A stretch of DNA of 64,000 bases, taken from NCBI GenBank assembly GCA_963966185.1, contig CAWZYM010000112.1, positions 17,501-81,500 of the forward strand. The letters are read 5' to 3'. Both the position numbers and the translations under genes were made by a program. The notes under the pieces are model-generated. The model was not told the DNA's origin, made no database searches, and saw nothing but the letters and a program-made list of their open reading frames with translations. Below are positions 56,341 to 64,000 of the stretch, one piece after another. The first letter of the stretch is position 1; every line of letters begins with the position of its first letter. This DNA comes from Rhabditoides inermis (lineage: Eukaryota; Nematoda; Chromadorea; Rhabditida; Rhabditidae).

Positions 56341-59300
56341 CCAGGGAAATTCCTGCCCAGGAAAATTCCTGCCCAGGGAAATTCCTGCCCAGGAAAATTC
56401 CTGGCAAGGGAAATTCCTGGCCAGGGAAATTCCTGGCCAGGGAAATTCCTGGCCAGGGAAATTCCTGGCCAGGGAAATTCCTGGCCAGGGAAATTCCTGC
56501 CCAGGGAAATTCCTGCCCAGGGAAACTCCTGCCCAGGGAAATTCCTGCCCAGGGAAATTCCTGCCCAGGGAAATTCCTGCCCAGGAAAAATCCTGCCCAG
56601 GGAAATTCCTGCCCAGGGAAATTCCTGGCCAGGGAAATTCATGCCCAGGGAAATTCCTGCCCAGGGAAATTCCTGCCCAGGAAAATTCCTGCCCAGGGAA
56701 ATTCCTGCCCAGGGAAATTCCTGCCCAGGGAAATTCCAGGCCAGGAAAACTCCTGTCTGCACGGCTTGTCACGGATTCCACCGAATCATCGGGACTTCTG
56801 TGACTGTCTTGCCACTCTCCTCTGCTCTCACAGTCTCTCGCTTTCTCCCTTCTCTCCTCGCATTCTCCTCTCTGGCAATATGATGGAGAGAAGAGATAGT
56901 CTATGAAGTGGTTGATGAACAACTTTTCCGGAATGAAGTTTTCATTTAATAAAATCATCATGGTCAATCATATTTTAATCTAAGCTTCTCAAACTTCACA
57001 AATGTCTATCTGCACGACTTGCCTGCACGGTCTATCGGTATGGTTTGCCATAGAAATTCCTGCCCAGGGAAATTCCTGGCCAGGGAAATTCCTGGCCAGA
57101 GAAATTCCTGGCCAGGGAAATTCCTGGCCAGGGAAATTCCTGCCCAGGAAAATTCCTGCCCAGGGCAAATCCTGCCCAGGAAAATTCCTGGCAAGGGAAA
57201 TTCCTGGCCAGGGAAATTCCTGGCCAGGGAAATTCCTGGCCAGAGAAATTCCTGGCTAGGGAAATTCCTGGCCAGGGACATTCCTGCCCAGAAAAATTCC
57301 TGCCCAGGAAAACTCCTGCCCAGGGAAATTCCTGCCCAGGGAAATTCCTGCCCAGGGAAATTCCTGCCCAGGAAAAATCCTGCCCAGGGAAATTCCTGCC
57401 CAGGGAAATTCCTGGCCAGAGAAATTCCTGGCCAGGGAAATTCCTGGCCAGGGACATTCCTGCCCAGAAAAATTCCTGCCCAGGGAAACTCCTGCCCAGG
57501 GAAATTCCTGCCCAGGGAAATTCCTGCCCAGGAAAAATCCTGCCCAGGGAAATTCCTGCCCAGGGAAATTCCTGCCCAGGGAAATTCCTGCCCAGGGAAA
57601 TTCCTGGCCAGAGAAATTCCTGCCCAGGGAAATTCCTGCCCTGGAAAATTCCTGCCCAGGGAAATTCCTGCCCAGGAAAATTCCTGCCCAGGGAAATTCC
57701 TGGCCAGGGAAATTCCTGGCCAGGGAAATTTCTGGCCAGGGAAATTCCTGGCCAGGGAAATTCATGCCCAGGGAAATTCCTGCCCAGGGAAATTCCTGCC
57801 CAGGGAAATTCCTGCCCAGGGAAATTCCTGCCCAGGGAAATTCCTGCCCAGGGAAATTCCAGGCCAGGAAAACTCCTGTCTGCACGGCTTGTCACGGATT
57901 CCACCGAATCATCGGGACTTCTGTGACTGTCTTGCCACTCTCCTCTGCTCTCACAGTCTCTCGCTTTCTCCCTTCTCTCCTCGCATTCTCCTCTCTGGCA
58001 AAATGATGGAGAGAAGAGATAGTCTATGAAGTGGTTGATGAACAACTTTTCCGGAATGAAGTTTTTATTTAATAAAATCATCATGGTCAATCATATTTTA
58101 ATCTAAGCTTCTCAAACTTCACAAATGTCTATCTGCACGACTTGCCTGCACGGTCTATCGGTATGGTTTGCCATAGAAATTCCTGCCCAGGGAAATTCCT
58201 GGCCAGAGAAATTCCTGGCCAGGGAAATTCCTGGCCAGGGAAATTCCTGGCCAGGGAAATTCCTGCCCAGGAAAATTCCTGCCCAGGGAAAATCCTGCCC
58301 AGGAAAATTCCTGGCAAGGGAAATTCCTGGCCAGGGAAATTCCTGGCCAGGGAAATTCCTGGCCAGAGAAATTCCTGGCTAGGGAAATTCCTGGCCAGGG
58401 ACATTCCTGCCCAGAAAAATTCTTGCCCAGGAAAACTCCTGCCCAGGGAAATTCCTGCCCAGGGAAATTCCTGCCCAGGGAAATTCCTGCCCAGGAAAAA
58501 TCCTGCCCAGGGAAATTCCTGCCCAGGGAAATTCCTGCCCAGGGAAATTCCTGGCCAGAGAAATTCCTGGCCAGGGAAATTCCTGGCCAGGGACATTCCT
58601 GCCCAGAAAAATTCCTGCCCAGGGAAACTCCTGCCCAGGGAAATTCCTGCCCAGGGAAATTCCTGCCCAGGAAAAATCCTGCCCAGGGAAATTCCTGCCC
58701 AGGGAAATTCCTGCCCAGGGAAATTCCTGCCCAGGGAAATTCCTGGCCAGAGAAATTCCTGCCCAGGGAAATTCCTGCCCTGGAAAATTCCTGCCCAGGG
58801 AAATTCCTGCCCAGGAAAATTCCTGCCCAGGGAAATTCCTGGCCAGGGAAATTCCTGGCCAGGGAAATTTCTGGCCAGGGAAATTCCTGGCCAGGGAAAT
58901 TCCTGCCCAGGGAAATTCCTGCCCAGGGAAACTCCTGCCCAGGGAAATTCCTGCCCAGGGAAATTCCTGCCCAGGGAAATTCCTGCCCAGGAAAAATCCT
59001 GCCCAGGGAAATTCCTGCCCAGGGAAATTCCTGCCCAGGGAAATTCCTGGCCAGAAAAATTCCTGCCCAGGGAAATTCCTGCCCTGGAAAATTCCTGCCC
59101 AGGGAAATTCCTGCCCAGGGAAATTCCTGCCCAGGAAAATTCCTGCCCAGGGAAATTCCTGCCCAGGGAAATTCCTGGCCAGGAAAATTCCTGCCCAGGG
59201 AAAATTCCTGCCCAGGGAAATTCCTGCCCAGGGAAATTCCTGCCCAGGGAAATTCCTGCCCAGGGAAATTCCTGCCCAGGGAAATTCCTGCCCAGGGAAA

Positions 59301-59815
59301 TTCCTGCCCAGGGAAATTCCTGTCTGCACGGCTTGTCACGGATTCCACCGATTCATCGGGACTTCTGTGACTGTCTTGCCACTCTCCTCTGCTCTCACAG
59401 TCTCTCGCTTTCTCCCTTCTCTCCTCGCATTCTCCTCTCTGGCAATATGATGGAGAGAAGAGAGAGTCTATGAAGTGGTTGATGAACAACTTTTCCGGAA
59501 TGAAGTTTTCATTTAACAAAATCATCATGGTCAATCATATTTTAATTTAAGCTTCACAAACTTCACAAAAAAGGGAAATTCCTGCCCAGGGAAATTCCTG
59601 CCCAGGAAAAATCCTGCCCAGGGAAATTCCTGCCCAGGGAAATTCCTGGCCAGGGAAATTCATGCCCAGGGAAATTCCTGCCCAGGGAAATTCCTGCCCA
59701 GGGAAATTTCTGCCCAGGGAAATTCCTGAGCTTCACAAACTTCACAAATGTCTATCTGCTCGACTTGCCTGCACGGTCTATCAGTATGGTTTGCCAGAGA
59801 AATTCCTGGTCAGGG
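56341..59815 (-). repeat. Satellite block flipped to minus orientation
   Basis: At about 56340 the monomer changes strand within CCCTGGCCAGGGAAATTCC, without any intervening sequence. The block contains spacers near 56755, 57881 and 59321 and long arrays, and is largely a copy of 50.4-53.4 kb (offset about 5960-6410). Confidence 0.9.
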
Positions 59816-62800
59816 AAATGGGCAGAAAATTTCCTGAACAGGAGTTTTTCTGGCCAGGAATTTTCCTGGGAAGGAATTTTCCTGGGCAGAAATTTCCCTG
59901 GGCAGGAATTTCCCTGGGCAGAAATTTCCCTGGGCAGGAATTTCCCTGGGCAGGAATTTTCCTGGCCAGGAATTTCCCTGGGCAGGAATTTTCCTGGGCA
60001 GGAATTTACCTAGCCAGGAATTTCTCTGGCCAGGAATTTTCCTGGCCAGAATTTTATCACGTACATTCAAGCCGTGTCTATGAACAGTGCATGCAAACCA
60101 TACTGATAGACCGTGCAGGCAAGCCGTGCAGATAGACATTTGTGAAGTTTGTGAACCTTAGATCAAAATATGATTGACCATGATGATTTCGTTAAATGAA
60201 AACTTCATTCCGGAAAAGTTGTTTATCAACCACGTGTCTATGAACAGTGCATGCAAACCACACTGATAGACCGTGCAGGCAAGTCGTGCAGATAGACATT
60301 GGTGAAGTTTGTGAAGCTTAGATCGAAATATGATTACCCATGATAATTTCGTTAAATGAAAACTTCATTCCGGAAAAGTTGTTCATCAACCACTACATAG
60401 ACTCTCTCTTCTCTCCATCATATTGCCAGAGAGGAGATTGCGAGGAGAGAAGGGAGAAAGCGGGAGACTGTGAAAGCAGAGGATAGTGGCAAGACAGTCA
60501 CAGAAGTTCCGATGATTCGGTGGAATTCGTGACAAGCCGTGCAGACAGGAATTCCTGGCCAGGAAGTTTCCCTGGCCAGGAATTTCCCTGAGCAGGAATT
60601 ACACTGAGCAGGAAATTTCCTGAACAGGAATTTTTCTGGCCAGGAATTTTCCTGAGCAGGAATTTTTCTGGCCAGGAATTTTCCTGAGCAGGAATTTTCC
60701 TGGGCAGAAATTTTCCTGGGCAGGAATTTCCCTGGGCAGGATTTTCCCTGGGCAGGAATTTCCATGGGCAGGAATTTTCCTGGCCAGGAATTTCCCTGGG
60801 CAGGAATTTTCCTGGGCAGGAATTTACCTAGCCAGGAATTTCCCTGGGCAGGAATTTCCCTGGGCAGGAATTTCGCTGGGCAGGAATCTCCCTGGGCAGG
60901 AATTTCCCTGAGCAGGAATTACACTGAGCAGGAAATTTCCTGAACAGGAATTTTTCTGGCCAGGAATTTTCCTGAGCAGGAATTTTTCTGGCCAGGAATT
61001 TTCCTGAGCAGGAATTTTCCTGGGCAGAAATTTTCCTGGGCAGGAATTTCCCTGGGCAGGATTTTCCCTGGGCAGGAATTTCCATGGGCAGGAATTTTCC
61101 TGGCCAGGAATTTCCCTGGGCAGGAATTTTCCTGGGCAGGAATTTACCTAGCCAGGAATTTCTCTGGCCAGGAATATCCCTGGCCAGAATTTTATCACGT
61201 ACATTCAAGCCGTGTCTATGAACAGTGCATGCAAACCATACTGATAGACCGTGCAGGCAAGCCGTGCAGATAGACATTTGTGAAGTTTGTGAAGCTTAGA
61301 TCAAAATATGATTGACCATGATGATTTCGTTAAATGAAAACTTCATTCCGGAAAAGTTGTTTATCAACCACGTGTCTATGAACAGTGCATGCAAACCACA
61401 CTGATAGACCGTGCAGGCAAGTCGTGCAGATAGACATTGGTGAAGTTTGTGAAGCTTAGATCGAAATATGATTGACCATGATAATTTCGTTAAATGAAAA
61501 CTTCATTCCGGAAAAGTTGTTCATCAACCACTACATAGACTCTCTCTTCTCTCCATCATATTGCCAGAGAGGAGAATGCGAGAAGAGAAGGGAGAAAGCG
61601 AGAGACTGTGAAAGCAGAGGATAGTGGCAAGACAGTCACAGAAGTTCCGATGATTCGGTGGAATCCGTGACAAGCCGTGCAGACAGGAATTCCTGGCCAG
61701 GAAGTTTCTTGGCCAGGAATTTCCGTGGCCAGGAAATTTCTTGGCCAGGAATTTCCCTGGGCAGGAATTTTCCTGGGCAGGAATTTCCCTGGGCAGGAAT
61801 TTCCCTGGGCAGGAATTTCCCTGGGCAGGAATTTCCCTGGGCAGGAATTTCCCTGAGCAGGAATTACACTGGGCAGAAAATTTCCTGAACAGGATTTTTT
61901 CTGGCCAGGAATTTTCCTGGGAAGGAATTTTCCTGGGCAGAAATTTCCCTGGGCAGGAATTTCCCTGGGCAGAAATTTCCCTGAGCAGGATTTTCCCTGG
62001 GCAGGAATTTTCCTGGCCAGGAATTTCCCTGGGCAGGAATTTTCCTGGGCAGGAATTTACCTAGCCAGGAATTTCTCTGGCCAGGAATTTCCCTGGCCAG
62101 AATTTTATCACGTACATTCAAGCCGTGTCTATGAACAGTGCATGCAAACCATACTGATAGACCGTGCAGGCAAGCCGTGCAGATAGACATTTGTGAAGTT
62201 TGTGAACCTTAGATCAAAATATGATTGACCATGATAATTTCGTTAAATGAAAACTTCATTCCGGAAAAGTTGTTCATCAACCACTACATAGACTCTCTCT
62301 TCTCTCCATCATATTGCCAGAGAGGAGAATGCGAGGAGAGAAGGGAGAAAGCGAGAGACTGTGAAAGCAGAGGATAGTGGCAAGACAGTCACAGAAGTTC
62401 CGATGATTTGGTGGAATCCGTGACAAGCCGTGCAGACAGGAATTCCTGGCCAGGAAGTTTCTTGGCCAGAAATTTCCGTGGCCAGGAAATTTCTTGGCCA
62501 GGAATTTCCCTAGGCAGGAAATTCCCTGGCCAGGAATTTTTCCGGCAAACCATACTGATAGACCGTGCAGGCAAGTCGTGCAGATAGACATTTGTGAAGT
62601 TTGTGAAGCTTAGATTAGAATATGATTGACCATGATGATTTTGTTAAATGAAAACTTCATTCCGGAAAAGTTGTTCATCAACCACTTCATAGACTCTCTC
62701 TTCTCTCCAGCATATTGCCAGAGAGGAGAATGCGAGGAAAGAAGGGAGAAAGTGAGAGACTGTGAGAGCAGAGGAGAGTGGCAAGACAGTCACAGAAGTT

Positions 62801-64000
62801 CCGATGATTCGGTGGAATCCGTGACAAGCCGTGCAGACAGGAATTTCCCTGGCCAGGAGTTTCCCTGGCCAGGAATTTCCCTGGGCAGGAATTTTCCTGG
62901 CCAGGAATTTCCCTGGGCAGGAATTTTCCTGGGCAGGAATTTACCTAGCCAGGAATTTCTCTGGCCAGGAATTTCCCTGGCCAGAATTTTATCACGTACA
63001 TTCAAGCCGTGTCTATGAACAGTGCATGCAAACCATACTGATAGACCGTGCAGGCAAGTCGTGCAGATAGACATTTGTGAAGTTTGTGAAGCTTAGATTA
63101 GAATATGATTGACCATGATGATTTTGTTAAATGAAAACTTCATTCCGGAAAAGTTGTTCATCAACCACTACATAGACTCTCTCTTCTCTCCATCATATTG
63201 CCAGAGAGGAGATTGCGAGGAGAGAAGGGAGAAAGCGAGAGACTGTGAAAGCAGAGGATAGTGGCAAGACAGTCACAGAAGTTCCGATGATTCGGTGGAA
63301 TCCGTGACAAGCCGTGCAGACAGGAATTCCTGGCCAGGAAGTTTCTTGGCCAGGAATTTCCGTGGCCAGGAAATTTCTTGGCCAGAAATTTCCCTAGGCA
63401 GGAATTTCCCTGGCCAGGAATTTCTCCGGCAAACCAGACTGATAGACCGTGCAGGCAAGTCGTGCAGATAGACATTTGTGAAGTTTGTGAAGCTTAGATT
63501 AAAATATGATTGACCATGATGATTTTGTTAAATGAAAACTTCATTCCGGAAAAGTTGTTCATCAACCACTTCATAGACTATCTCTTCTCTCCATCATATT
63601 GCCAGAGAGGAGAATGCGAGGAGAGAAGGGAGAAAACGAGAGACTGTGAGAGCAGAGGAGAGTGGCAAGACAGTCACAGAAGTCCCGATGATTCGGTGGA
63701 ATCCGTGACAAGCCGTGCAGACAGGAGTTTCCCTGGCCTGGAATTTCCCTGGCCAGGAATTTCCCTGGGCAGGAATTTCCCTGGGCAGGAATTTCCCTGG
63801 GCAGGAATTTCCCTGGGCAGGAATTTCCCTGGGCAGGAATTTCCCTGGGCATGAATTTCCCTGGCCAGGAATTTCCCTGGGCAGGAATTTCCCTGGGCAG
63901 GATTTTTCCTGGGCAGGAGTTTCCCTGGGCAGGAATTTCCCTGGGCAGGAATTTCCCTGGGCAGGAGTTTCCCTGGGCAGGAATTTCCCTGGGCAGGAAT
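59816..64000 (+). repeat. Satellite block in plus orientation, to window end
   Basis: A copy of 53405-56160 at offset 6410, then 6634 after about 60.6 kb, because an array stretch at 60590-61180 is internally duplicated. The last spacer ends near 63725 and a plus-oriented array runs off the window. Confidence 0.9.

Noticed and set aside
24276..64000. CRISPR-like array (short repeats with spacers)
   Set aside because: Monomers are contiguous with no unique spacers between them. The 300-bp modules are themselves repeated. The host is eukaryotic.

Overview
The window is eukaryotic. Three genes have GT-AG introns, most only 31-80 bp long and many ending in TTCAG. Two poly(A) signals are visible. 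A degraded non-LTR retrotransposon, long TC/GA microsatellites and huge tandem arrays fill most of the rest. The short introns and the R2/NeSL-like reverse transcriptase remnants suggest a compact-intron invertebrate animal, but the sequence does not fix the phylum. No bacterial operon, phage or CRISPR signal is present.

Layout. (1) 1-7.46 kb: a tandem family of about 1.4-2.0 kb non-coding repeats (units A1-A5). Each starts near a GTCCGTCTTAGTCAGTAGCTAG-like signature and the older ones end in a TC tract; several carry a TATA-like box. Two of these units (A4-A5) recur at 12.43-14.37 kb. (2) 7.46-10.4 kb and 15.8-17.6 kb: a satellite of 16-bp near-palindromic monomers (type CCAGGAATTTCCCTGG) alternating with a conserved spacer of about 300 bp. 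(3) 10.4-12.43 kb: an insertion of decayed LINE sequence on the minus strand, with RT remnants and an ORF1-like coiled-coil/RRM protein carrying one in-frame TGA. (4) 17.6-24.2 kb: the only gene-bearing island. Its left and right sides (17.59-18.15 and 22.23-22.72 kb) are inverted copies of the same 35-bp tandem repeat plus TC tract, as in foldback elements. Between them lie two minus-strand single-pass membrane proteins and a plus-strand multi-exon protein with a PHD-like zinc finger followed by a ubiquitin-specific-protease-like (C19-like) domain. Outside the right arm are a short spliced transcription unit with a poly(A) signal and a tRNA-like pol III head. (5) 24.3-64 kb: about 40 kb of the same satellite, mostly in the opposite orientation. 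The orientation flips near 53.4, 56.34 and 59.8 kb, and large direct segmental duplications lie at offsets of about 7.63, 4.35, 4.84, 6.41 and 6.63 kb.

The very long reading frames through the satellite (up to about 900 codons, on both strands) are not genes. The 16-bp period is not a multiple of three and the monomer has no stop in any frame, so three monomers give a 16-residue peptide period in every frame. Only the spacers supply stops. The most interesting points are the satellite's dense array of NF-kB/Rel-type decamers, its inversion and duplication history, and the foldback-like island carrying a PHD/USP-like gene.
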